Shown piece after piece: positions 32,476 through 39,407 of a stretch of 64,000 nt of DNA; the stretch's first letter is position 1, and every line of letters begins with the position of its first letter. The translations under genes were made by a program, and so were the position numbers. Source of the DNA: Halobacteriales archaeon QS_6_64_34 (GTDB lineage Archaea; Halobacteriota; Halobacteria; Halobacteriales; Haloarculaceae); the NCBI GenBank assembly GCA_003020925.1, contig PXRT01000006.1, positions 1 through 64,000 of the forward strand, given 5' to 3'. The notes under the pieces are model-generated. The model was not told the DNA's origin. It was given only the letters and a program-made list of their open reading frames with translations, and did not search any database.

Positions 32476-34695
32476 TTAGTTGTTGCGTCGGACTGCGAGC
32501 AGCGCAGCAGCGATGAGAGCGATGAGCGCGAGGGCGGCCGTGAAGCCGGGACCGCTACCGCCGGTTGCGGTCTCCTCGGACTCGTTGCCATCAGTCGCTT
32601 CTGCGGGGTCCGTCATCGGCTCTGCCGTATCCGTCATCGGCTCTGCCGTGTCCGTCATCGGCTCTGCCGTGTCCGTCATCGGCTCTGCCGTGTCCGTGGT
32701 CTCGTTCGGACTTGGGGTCCCGGCTTGGCCCGAGTCTTCGACGAGTCGACCGTCGTACTCGTCGCTGCTCACGTCACCGAAGACTGCGTCGGCGGTGAGT
32801 TCGGAGCCAGCGTTGTTTTCGCTGAAGTCAGCGACAGCGGTGAAGGTACCGTCCGCCTGGACGGTCGCTTCGGGCCGCTTGACGAACGGGTCGCCGCTGG
32901 TATCGCTGTCGAGGGTAACCTCAACGTCGGTGCCAGGTGCGAGGTTCGTCTCGCCGGTCACTTCCTGACCAGCCGCAGCTTCGAGAACGATCTCGTCGTC
33001 TGCGTTGGCGTCGAGTTCGAGTTCAGCGTCTTCGACGTCGAACGCTCCAGTGACGGAGACATCGTCATCGAAGAGGTCGCTGTTGTCATCGTACGCGGTG
33101 AAGTTCGCGGTGTACTCGTCACCGGATTCGTGGTTGCTGGCCGAGTCGGTCAGCGCCCAGCTGTCGATGACCACGAAGTGCACGTCGTTCACATCGTCGT
33201 AGACGACGGAGACGTTGTCGTCACCGAGGTCGCTGACACCGATGACGTCATCGCCCTGGTTCGGGACGCTCTCGCCCTCGAACGTGAGGTTGAACAGGTC
33301 CCCGGTCGAGGATGCGGCCGTGTAGGACGACGTCGGGTTGTCGACGAGTGCACCTTCGAAGCCGGAGGCTTCGACCTGCACGACGACCGTGTCGTTCTGT
33401 GCGACCGTGTCAGTCTGGGTAAGGTTCCCTCCCTGTGCGTAGGCGGGGATATCCTCGGCATCAGCGCTACCGATGTCGCTGTCCTCGGGAGCCGTCCAGA
33501 CCTGCATACTGTCGACGGACGGGTCTTCCAGCGAGAGCGTGCCACGGCTGTCGGCATTGCCATCGATACTGCCGCTAGCGTGTCCGCTTTTCACATACAG
33601 GTTGTAGTCCGCGGCGTCAAGGATGTCATCTCCCCTCGGGCTGTTGAAGTTGATACTGGAGTCGTTCGTGATCGTATCAATGGTCGTTTCACTACCGGCG
33701 GTGAGCGTCTCTCCTGCTTGAGCATCACTGGTATTGTTCCCAGCGAGGTAGGTGTTGAACTCGAGGTACGCAACACCGTCGTTATTGTCGTCGGTAATGT
33801 CAGCGGCGACCTGGTAGCCGTTGTTACTCTCCTTGCCGATCTGGACAGTCGCCTCGTCGGTGTTGTCCATCTCGACGGAGATGTTCACCACGTCACCACG
33901 CTGTTCAGTGTAGACGTTCTCACTGAACTCCGCGTCAGCGGAGCCGGTATCGGTGACTTCGATGTCGTCCGAGTCGGACGCCGAGGTGTCGTTCACCTCC
34001 GCGTCGAACGTGTACGTGCCGGCATCATCGTCGCTGAAGTTGAGAGTGTACGTCGTGTCACCGGGGACAAGAATCGTGTCGTCGTCGGAGAACTCGTTAA
34101 CGGCAGCACCGTTGAAGGTGTCATTGAGTTCCGACGCGTCCAGGTCGCCCTGGGCCGAGATGTTGACGTAGTAGTCCGTTCGAACATTGGAACTAATCTC
34201 GTAGTCAACCTCTGCGGAACCGCCGGAGTTGCCGACGGAGTCCTCATCGAATTCGGCCGTCAGGTCCTGCGTGACGACTTCGAAGGATTCAGCGCTCACG
34301 TCATTGGTGTTGGTGTTAACATCACCAGCGTGGCCGTTGCTCTGAATGTCGACCGCATACCCGGTATCGTTGACGAGAACGAACTCACCGTCGGAGAGTG
34401 AGCCATCGAGCGTAAACGTAGCGTTGGTGGTGTCAACGTCGAGCGTCCGAACGAGTGTGCTTGCCTCGTCGTCGCTGTTTACTTCTCGAATCTGGTAGGT
34501 TTCGTCACTGTTGAGTTGCGATACGAACACGTCTTGTCCGGCATAGAAGGTGCCACCTGAATCGAGCGGCTCGCCTTCTAGGCCTTCGTTTGTCGCAGCG
34601 GCACTCCCGGACAGCGCGATGGACCCGGCGAACACCGAGAAAACCATCAGCGCAGCCAGAATCAGGCCACGAAGCTTGTCTGAATTGTTTGTCAT
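32476..34695 (-). CDS. csg: S-layer glycoprotein (major cell surface glycoprotein)
   Basis: 739 residues. Signal peptide (LRGLILAALMVFSVFAGSIA ... GSAAA), beta-rich extracellular domains with many N-glycosylation sequons and an extreme acidic bias, a Thr-rich spacer with four EPMTDTA-type repeats near residues 668-696 (likely O-glycosylated), and a C-terminal PGF motif (716-718) followed by a membrane helix and RRNN, the ArtA recognition tail. Forms the two-dimensional wall lattice. Transcribed from a strong TATA box with a leader of roughly 110 bases, as in Haloferax volcanii csg. Confidence 0.93.
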   Translation of the reverse strand: MTNNSDKLRGLILAALMVFSVFAGSIALSGSAAATNEGLEGEPLDSGGTFYAGQDVFVSQLNSDETYQIREVNSDDEASTLVRTLDVDTTNATFTLDGSLSDGEFVLVNDTGYAVDIQSNGHAGDVNTNTNDVSAESFEVVTQDLTAEFDEDSVGNSGGSAEVDYEISSNVRTDYYVNISAQGDLDASELNDTFNGAAVNEFSDDDTILVPGDTTYTLNFSDDDAGTYTFDAEVNDTSASDSDDIEVTDTGSADAEFSENVYTEQRGDVVNISVEMDNTDEATVQIGKESNNGYQVAADITDDNNDGVAYLEFNTYLAGNNTSDAQAGETLTAGSETTIDTITNDSSINFNSPRGDDILDAADYNLYVKSGHASGSIDGNADSRGTLSLEDPSVDSMQVWTAPEDSDIGSADAEDIPAYAQGGNLTQTDTVAQNDTVVVQVEASGFEGALVDNPTSSYTAASSTGDLFNLTFEGESVPNQGDDVIGVSDLGDDNVSVVYDDVNDVHFVVIDSWALTDSASNHESGDEYTANFTAYDDNSDLFDDDVSVTGAFDVEDAELELDANADDEIVLEAAAGQEVTGETNLAPGTDVEVTLDSDTSGDPFVKRPEATVQADGTFTAVADFSENNAGSELTADAVFGDVSSDEYDGRLVEDSGQAGTPSPNETTDTAEPMTDTAEPMTDTAEPMTDTAEPMTDPAEATDGNESEETATGGSGPGFTAALALIALIAAALLAVRRNN
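32608..32691. repeat. Four tandem 21-base repeats in the S-layer gene
   Basis: Four direct copies of GTCCGTCATCGGCTCTGCCG plus one T, with one base change in the second, encoding MTDTAEP-type units in the cell-wall spacer of the S-layer protein. They are coding repeats, not a CRISPR array, and could change number by slippage. Confidence 0.9.
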
Positions 34696-34832
34696 AGTTG
34701 TTGGTTGCTATCGGGCGGCGTCAGCCGTTTTCCACGTGGTCGGAACGCAGTCACCGCGACCGCGCATAGACCGAACCGGTGTACTCACTTCTGGCGCCAT
34801 AGGTAGGGGTACGGTAGTAACCTCTGGCGGGT

Positions 34833-34843
34833 ATTATAAATGT
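34833..34843 (-). promoter_or_regulatory. TATA box of the S-layer gene
   Basis: On the minus strand CATTTATAATA lies about 140 bases before the csg start; transcription about 25 bases downstream would give a leader of around 110 bases, unusual in a genome of mostly leaderless genes but known for csg. The leader (34696-34810) contains no competing ORF of note. Confidence 0.6.
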
Positions 34844-35000
34844 TTTGTGGTCACGGCTGTGGGATGACATGATTTGCCACACTCGAAATCGGAGTATAGA
34901 GGCGCTCCTGAGTTAGTATAAGGGCTTTGTGGCTACTGTCAAACATGTGTCATACAGGCGTCTGACGCTGTGGGTTCAAGTACTACGACAGAACGGTCCG
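34844..35000. other. Non-coding region between csg promoter and antitoxin gene
   Basis: No gene recognised. No toxin gene lies next to the antitoxin-like gene on this side. Confidence 0.5.
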
Positions 35001-35240
35001 CTAGTGGTCCCGTTGGGTCCACGCGAACGCAGCCCCAAGGCTGGACTCGTTCAATCGCTCCCGAGCCCGGTCCATCTCCTCGATATCTTCCTCGTCGAAC
35101 GATGGGAGCGACTCGGCAATCGCTTCCACGTCTTTCTCGCTCCGGCTGAGACGGTCCAGCAGGTCGTCAAACGTCTCGTCGTCCCGTTTGAGGTCTCGAA
35201 GGCGTTCTTTCACCTCGTCGGAGACACGTATTGTACTCAT
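35001..35240 (-). CDS. VapB-type antitoxin-like protein, no adjacent toxin
   Basis: 79 residues: MSTIRVSDEVKERLRDLKRD is a typical strand-helix start of haloarchaeal VapB/RHH-like proteins, followed by DETFDDLLDRLSRSEKDVEA and an acidic tail. Such proteins usually pair with a PIN-domain VapC toxin, but none is encoded on either side, so it is an orphan antitoxin or a stand-alone DNA-binding protein. TATA-like ATATATCGTATAC just upstream. Confidence 0.75.
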   Translation of the reverse strand: MSTIRVSDEVKERLRDLKRDDETFDDLLDRLSRSEKDVEAIAESLPSFDEEDIEEMDRARERLNESSLGAAFAWTQRDH

Positions 35241-35345
35241 GTGTATACGATATATACGAAAAAGCGTAGGCGTTTCGGTCACCGAGAGAGCGGGGCCAAC
35301 AGCCGCGCTGTGTTCTATCGAAGACGTTGGTCGCCGTGCACGTCG

Positions 35346-36098
35346 CTACTCTCTAACGATTTCGACTTCGTGCCCCTGTGGCGTCTTGGTGAACGCATAG
35401 CGGTCGTCACAGCTCTCGGGGTCCCGATAGTCCTCGGCGTTGCGCTGCAGCAGCGTCTCCCAGGTGTCGTGGAGGTCCGGAGTCCGAACAGCGACGTGGC
35501 CCCAGGCGTCGCCGATATCGTAGCTGCGGCCGTCGTAGTTGTAGGTCAGCTCCACGGACATCGCCTCGTCGGCGGCGTCGCGGGGCTTGAGGAAATACAG
35601 CGCAAAGGAGGAGTGCTCGGAGCGCCGGAACATCTCGTAGTCCAGCTTCCGTGTGTACCAGCCGATAGCCGTGTCGGCGTCCTCGACCCGCAGCATCGTG
35701 TGGTCGAGACTCCACTTCGCGCCGTGGTCGCGCTCGACGATTTCGACTTCGTGGCCGTCGGGGTCCTTGATGAAGGCGTACGAGCCGCCACAGGAGTCGG
35801 GGTCCCGGTAGTCCTCGACCCCGGCGTCCATCAGCTCCTCGTAGGCGTCGTAGACGTCTTCGACCCGAACGGCGATGTGTCCCCACGCGTCCCCGTGCGT
35901 GTACGAGCGCCCGTCATGGTTGTACGTTAGCTCGAGCAGCGCCCCCTCCTCGTGAACGTCTTCGGGCCCGAGGAAGACGTTCGTGAACGTATCGGCCTCC
36001 CAGCGGCTCTTCTCCTCGTAGTCCAGGTAGTCCTGATACCAGGAAAGCGAGGCTTCGAGGTCTTCGACACGCATCATCGTATGGTCGAGTGTCAGCAT
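35346..36098 (-). CDS. Two-domain VOC (glyoxalase-like) family protein
   Basis: 250 residues made of two tandem glyoxalase/VOC units: LTLDHTMMRVEDLEASLSWY near residue 2 and SLDHTMLRVEDADTAIGWYT near 125, each ending in GHEVEIVER/VRE. Metal-ligand His and Glu are present in both (LDHTM; LLELTYNHDG; GHIAVRVED; HEVEIV). Lactoylglutathione-lyase annotation is common for such proteins, but haloarchaea lack glutathione, so the substrate is open. ATG 36098 preferred to an upstream in-frame start because the first VOC strand begins immediately. Confidence 0.88.
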   Translation of the reverse strand: MLTLDHTMMRVEDLEASLSWYQDYLDYEEKSRWEADTFTNVFLGPEDVHEEGALLELTYNHDGRSYTHGDAWGHIAVRVEDVYDAYEELMDAGVEDYRDPDSCGGSYAFIKDPDGHEVEIVERDHGAKWSLDHTMLRVEDADTAIGWYTRKLDYEMFRRSEHSSFALYFLKPRDAADEAMSVELTYNYDGRSYDIGDAWGHVAVRTPDLHDTWETLLQRNAEDYRDPESCDDRYAFTKTPQGHEVEIVRE

Positions 36099-36145
36099 GG
36101 TCGAACGGTCGGCCCGAACGGCGAAAAGCGTACCGACAGCTCGTG

Positions 36146-36331
36146 TCACTCAGCCGTCTCGCCGGCAGCGAACAGCGGCCAGTAGCACCACCAGACGACC
36201 CCCGAAAACGCACTCGCGAGCGCGAGAAGATACAGCAGGACGCCAGTGTGCCACGACTGGATAAGGACCGTCCACGGGAGCAGTCCCACCAGAGCGACGA
36301 CAGCGAGCCGACGCCGCGAATCAGCGACCAT
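36146..36331 (-). CDS. Small two-helix membrane protein
   Basis: 61 residues: basic start MVADSRRRL, helix VVALVGLLPWTVLIQSW, helix GVLLYLLALASAFSGVVWW and AGETAE end. Lies 47 bases upstream of the VOC gene on the same strand. No function recognised. Confidence 0.6.
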   Translation of the reverse strand: MVADSRRRLAVVALVGLLPWTVLIQSWHTGVLLYLLALASAFSGVVWWCYWPLFAAGETAE

Positions 36332-36392
36332 ACCGGACGGGAGGACTGCAGCGTAAGTACCGTTGTGCGCGCACGCGAACCACCATCGGAAT

Positions 36393-37502
36393 CTACCGCC
36401 GAGCGACGATGCGCAACACGTCTTCGTCGGCCAGTTCGTGGTCCCGACCGACCTGCTGTTCGTCGTGTTTCGCGCTCGGACCGGTGACTCGAGCGAAGCG
36501 GAACCGCTCGTCGAAGCTCCCGCCCAGCTTCTCGCAGGCGTCGTCGACGGTGGCACCCTCGCGGAGTATCAGGGGCTCCTCGCGGTCGACGCCGCGGCCC
36601 GGCTTGTCCATGTAGATGCGGATGAGCCCGAGTTCCGCCCAGATGCGCTCGACGAGCCCCTCCAGACCCTTCTCCTTCTCGGCGCTGATGAAGATGGCGT
36701 CGTCGGGGTCGATATCGCGCTCTTCGAGTTCCGCTTCGACCGTCGGGAGATACTCCGGCTCGATGAGGTCGGCCTTGTTGACCACGACGATGGAGGGGAG
36801 GTAGACGCGGTTGTCCATCACGCCGTCGACGAGCCGGTCGATGTCGACCGTCTCGCCGATGGTGACGTCGGCGTTGACGTAGCCGTGCTCGCGCAGGACG
36901 CCTTTGATGGTCTCTTCGTCCAGTTCGAGGTCGGCGGCCTTGTTGATGGAGAGGCCGTCTTTGCCCTTCTTTCGGATGGTGACACGCGGGGGCTCCGCGT
37001 CGAGTCGAATCTTGTTCTTGTACAGCTCCTCGCTCAGGCGGTCGTACTGGTCGATGTCGAAGACGGAGACCATGAAGACGATGAGGTCGGCGGTCCGGAC
37101 GACCGACAGCACCTCCTGACCGCCGCCCCGGCCGCCGGCCGCGCCCTCGATGAGTCCGGGGACGTCGAGAATCTGGATGTTCGCCCCCTTGTGTTTGAGC
37201 ATTCCCGGATAGACGTCAAGCGTCGTGAACTCGTAGGCACCGGTCTCGGATTCAGCGTTCGTCAGCGCGTTCAACAGCGTGGACTTCCCGACGCTGGGAA
37301 AGCCGACGAGCGCAACGGTGGCGTCGCCGTGTTTCTCGACGCCGTAGCCGCCGCCCCCGCCCGAGCCGGACTGCTGTTCTAGCTGCTCCTTTTTCTCCGC
37401 GAGCTTAGACTTCAACCGGCCGATATGGGCCTCTGTCGACTTGTTGTAGGGCGTACTGGCGATTTCGTCTTCGAGTTCCTGAATCTCGTCTTCGAGCCCC
37501 AT
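36393..37502 (-). CDS. DRG/Obg-family GTP-binding protein
   Basis: 369 residues. Coiled N-terminal region (LEDEIQELEDEIASTPYNKS), G1 GFPSVGKST near residue 68, G3 DVPGLIEGA, G4 NKAD near 247, and a C-terminal TGS domain (IRIYMDKPGRGVDREEPLIL ... ADEDVLRIV). Archaeal counterpart of eukaryotic DRG, ribosome-associated. Start 37502 (MGLEDEI) fits the family. A mobile element has landed 53 bases upstream of the start. Confidence 0.93.
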   Translation of the reverse strand: MGLEDEIQELEDEIASTPYNKSTEAHIGRLKSKLAEKKEQLEQQSGSGGGGGYGVEKHGDATVALVGFPSVGKSTLLNALTNAESETGAYEFTTLDVYPGMLKHKGANIQILDVPGLIEGAAGGRGGGQEVLSVVRTADLIVFMVSVFDIDQYDRLSEELYKNKIRLDAEPPRVTIRKKGKDGLSINKAADLELDEETIKGVLREHGYVNADVTIGETVDIDRLVDGVMDNRVYLPSIVVVNKADLIEPEYLPTVEAELEERDIDPDDAIFISAEKEKGLEGLVERIWAELGLIRIYMDKPGRGVDREEPLILREGATVDDACEKLGGSFDERFRFARVTGPSAKHDEQQVGRDHELADEDVLRIVARR

Positions 37503-37555
37503 TGTGTGTACGTCCGCCCCGCACGCCGAATAAGGCTTTCTTCCCTCGCCGACCC

Positions 37556-37774
37556 GGTGGTGTTTAGTTAGGCGATTTAAACTGTCAACAGCCAGAAAGC
37601 CCCGGCTGGCTTCGGTCGGGGGGCTCGCTGTGCTCCTCGGCCTTCGGCCTGCGGTGCTTACGTCGCCCGCCTTCCCGAAGCCAGCCGCCCCTTTCAGTCC
37701 CACCCGCACTGATTAAGTCGAGCGGTCGGGGGCTTTCTGGCTCTCTTCCGCGTTTTCTACTAAACTAAACACGA
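37556..37774. mobile_element. MITE-like element, copy B, with 11-bp flanking duplication
   Basis: Left terminal repeat GGTGGTGTTTAGTT (37556-37569) and right repeat AACTAAACAC (37763-37772). The flanks carry CTCGCCGACCC at 37545-37555 and again at 37775-37785. The complete minus-strand module is nearly identical to copy A, including arms GGCTGGCTTCGG (37604-37615) and CCGAAGCCAGCC (37675-37686). Its plus-strand module is deleted differently: the GAAAGGGG start is gone but GGGGGCTTTCTGGCT remains. No coding capacity of its own. Confidence 0.83.
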
Positions 37775-37865
37775 CTCGCCGACCCCGACCGTGGCCCGCG
37801 ATTACCATGGTTAATTCCCGGAGATTTCGATACACCTATACGACGCCCGCCACCAGCAGACGAGT

Positions 37866-38066
37866 ATGGTGAACGCGGACAGATTCCGTGACAGCACGCA
37901 GATTCTGTTGCCTGCGGGCGCGCTCAACGGAATCCGTGACGAGCTGGAATCCCGCTTTACCGTCACCGTCCGCACCGAGGACGAGCGTATTCGCATCATC
38001 GGCTCACCCGTCGAAATAAAAGACGCGGGTGACTTCCTGGCGATGAACGGCATTACCTTCGCCTGA
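37866..38066 (+). CDS. Small conserved haloarchaeal protein (VNG_1110C family)
   Basis: 66 residues, beta-alpha-beta-like: DRFRDSTQILLPAGALNGIR, then FTVTVRTEDERIRIIGSPVE and FLAMNGITFA. Same neighbourhood in other haloarchaea, just before rpl11. May be a small DNA- or RNA-binding protein; no experiment known to me. Confidence 0.82.
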   Translation: MVNADRFRDSTQILLPAGALNGIRDELESRFTVTVRTEDERIRIIGSPVEIKDAGDFLAMNGITFA

Positions 38067-38082
38067 AAAACGTTCATGAAAG

Positions 38083-38118
38083 AGGCCGGAATCTCGGTCT
38101 CCGGCCTCGATTCCGGGG
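38083..38118 (+). terminator. Possible stem-loop terminator region
   Basis: AGGCCGGAATCTCGGTCTCCGGCCT: GGCCGGA pairs with TCCGGCC around a short loop, 17 bases after the stop of the VNG_1110C gene; a partial second copy (CGATTCCGGGG) follows. No T-run. Confidence 0.4.
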
Positions 38119-38169
38119 AAACCGCTCACTACGTTCGCGGTATGCTGCTGACAACAGCCGAAAAGCACG

Positions 38170-38388
38170 TCAAACCGGCGTAGTCCCGCGTCGCTTGCCG
38201 AATAGATAGATTATATAGACCAGCATCAGAGGCATAGAGTACAGTCCGCCAATGACTCCGCCGCCGACGACTGCGCTCAGTAGCGGCTCACCGGTGAGGC
38301 TTCCGGCGGTGATACCCAGAAGCACGAAGGTTCCAAACAGAATACGGAACAGTCGAAGTTCGGTTTGTTTCAGCGGAAGGAGGGACAT
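38170..38388 (-). CDS. Small two-helix membrane protein
   Basis: 72 residues with helices RLFRILFGTFVLLGITAGSL and GGLYSMPLMLVYIIYLFG and a basic end GKRRG. Lies between a conserved gene and the third mobile element. No similarity recognised. Confidence 0.6.
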   Translation of the reverse strand: MSLLPLKQTELRLFRILFGTFVLLGITAGSLTGEPLLSAVVGGGVIGGLYSMPLMLVYIIYLFGKRRGTTPV

Positions 38389-38440
38389 ACGTCAGTGGAG
38401 GATAGGCGAGCACATAACTGTTATCTGTCCATCACTGGCA

Positions 38441-38716
38441 GTGTTTAGTTAAGCGACAGCGACGGCAACAGCCAGAAAGCCCCCGCGTTCTCAGCTCCCG
38501 CGACTCGCTGCGCTCCGGTGGGTGCTTGCGTCGCCGGGATTCGCTGAGAACGCGGCCCCTTTCAGCCCCACCCATGCTGGCTGGTCACCCGGCTACGGGT
38601 GGGGATGAAAGGGGCGGCCTGCTACACGAAGGCGGACGACGTAAGCACCGCAGGGAACGAAGTGACCGAGGAGCGCAGCGAGGCCCCCGAGTGTAGCAGG
38701 CCGGGGCTTTCTGGCT
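38441..38716. mobile_element. MITE-like element, copy C: both modules complete, right end missing
   Basis: Begins with GTGTTTAGTT (38441-38450) but has no matching right terminal repeat; sequence changes after CTTTCTGGCT at 38716. It has two complete modules back to back. Minus module arms: CCGCGTTCTCAGC (38483-38495) and GCTGAGAACGCGG (38543-38555). Plus module arms: GGCCTGCTACAC (38616-38627) and GTGTAGCAGGCC (38691-38702). The centre CCCCACCC ... GGGTGGGG is a further inverted repeat. The element ends 25 bases before the rpl11 TATA box. Confidence 0.8.
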
Positions 38717-38742
38717 TCACGCGGCGCCCCCCGAAACGCAAT

Positions 38743-38752
38743 CCTTTAAACC
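38743..38752 (+). promoter_or_regulatory. TATA box of rpl11
   Basis: CCTTTAAACC lies about 27 bases before the ATG at 38774; CGAAACG just upstream fits a BRE. It implies a leaderless rpl11 mRNA. Confidence 0.6.
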
Positions 38753-38773
38753 AGCGGGCGGGATTGCACGTAC

Positions 38774-39256
38774 ATGGCTGGAACTATCGAAGTGCTCGTC
38801 CCGGGCGGACAGGCCAACCCTGGCCCGCCCCTCGGTCCCGAGCTGGGCCCGACACCCGTGGACGTGCAGGCAGTCGTGCAGGAAATCAACGACCGGACGG
38901 AAGCGTTCGACGGGACCGAAGTCCCGGTGACCGTCGAGTACGACGACGACGGCTCCTTTACCATCGAGGTCGGTGTCCCGCCGACGGCCGAACTCGTCAA
39001 AGACGAGGCCGGCTTCGAGACCGGCAGCGGCGAGCCCCACGAGGAGTTCGTCGCCAACCTCACCGTCGACCAGGTCATGCAGATAGCCGAGCAGAAACAG
39101 TCCGACCTGCTGGCGTACGACCTCAAGAACGCCGCCAAGGAAGTCGTCGGCACCTGCACCTCCCTGGGCGTCACCATCGAGGGCAACGACCCCCGCGAGT
39201 TCAAAAAACGCATCGACGAGGGCGAGTACGACGACCAGTTCGCCGCCACAGCGTAG
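38774..39256 (+). CDS. rpl11: 50S ribosomal protein L11
   Basis: 160 residues. N-terminal domain TIEVLVPGGQANPGPPLGPE with the Pro-rich helix that contacts 23S rRNA, central VQEINDRTEAFDGTEVPVTV, and C-terminal rRNA-binding DLLAYDLKNAAKEVVGTCTS, LGVTIEGNDPREFKKRIDEG. Forms the stalk base with L10/L12 (GTPase centre). Separately transcribed from L1-L10-L12, as in other halophiles. Confidence 0.96.
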   Translation: MAGTIEVLVPGGQANPGPPLGPELGPTPVDVQAVVQEINDRTEAFDGTEVPVTVEYDDDGSFTIEVGVPPTAELVKDEAGFETGSGEPHEEFVANLTVDQVMQIAEQKQSDLLAYDLKNAAKEVVGTCTSLGVTIEGNDPREFKKRIDEGEYDDQFAATA

Positions 39257-39309
39257 CTCCCCGACGCGTCTCGCTGTTCCAGTCGGCACCCTTCGGACCG
39301 GTGGTTCGA

Positions 39310-39320
39310 CGGGTTTAAGT
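39310..39320 (+). promoter_or_regulatory. TATA box of the L1-L10-L12 operon
   Basis: CGGGTTTAAGT lies about 93 bases before the rpl1 ATG, implying a leader of about 70 bases, in agreement with the leadered L1 operon transcripts described in haloarchaea. Confidence 0.6.
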
Positions 39321-39328
39321 TCCCCATC

Positions 39329-39382
39329 GGCTTCTACTTCGACGAGACAGGCATCCGCCTGTTTCACTGACCCGTAGAAGCC
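39329..39382 (+). promoter_or_regulatory. L1-binding autoregulatory leader
   Basis: GGCTTCTAC (39329-39337) pairs perfectly with GTAGAAGCC (39374-39382); inside, GACAGGC (39346-39352) pairs with GCCTGTT (39357-39363), leaving an asymmetric internal loop with TGACCC. This mimics the L1 site of 23S rRNA and is where L1 represses translation of its own operon in archaea. A strong GGAGGTG Shine-Dalgarno sequence follows at 39397-39403, rare in this mostly leaderless genome. Confidence 0.7.
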
Positions 39383-39407
39383 GTTTGGCGTACTACGGAG
39401 GTGAACA

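Noticed and set aside
32608-32691. Possible CRISPR array
   Set aside because: The 21-base repeats have no spacers and encode an in-frame peptide repeat of the S-layer protein.
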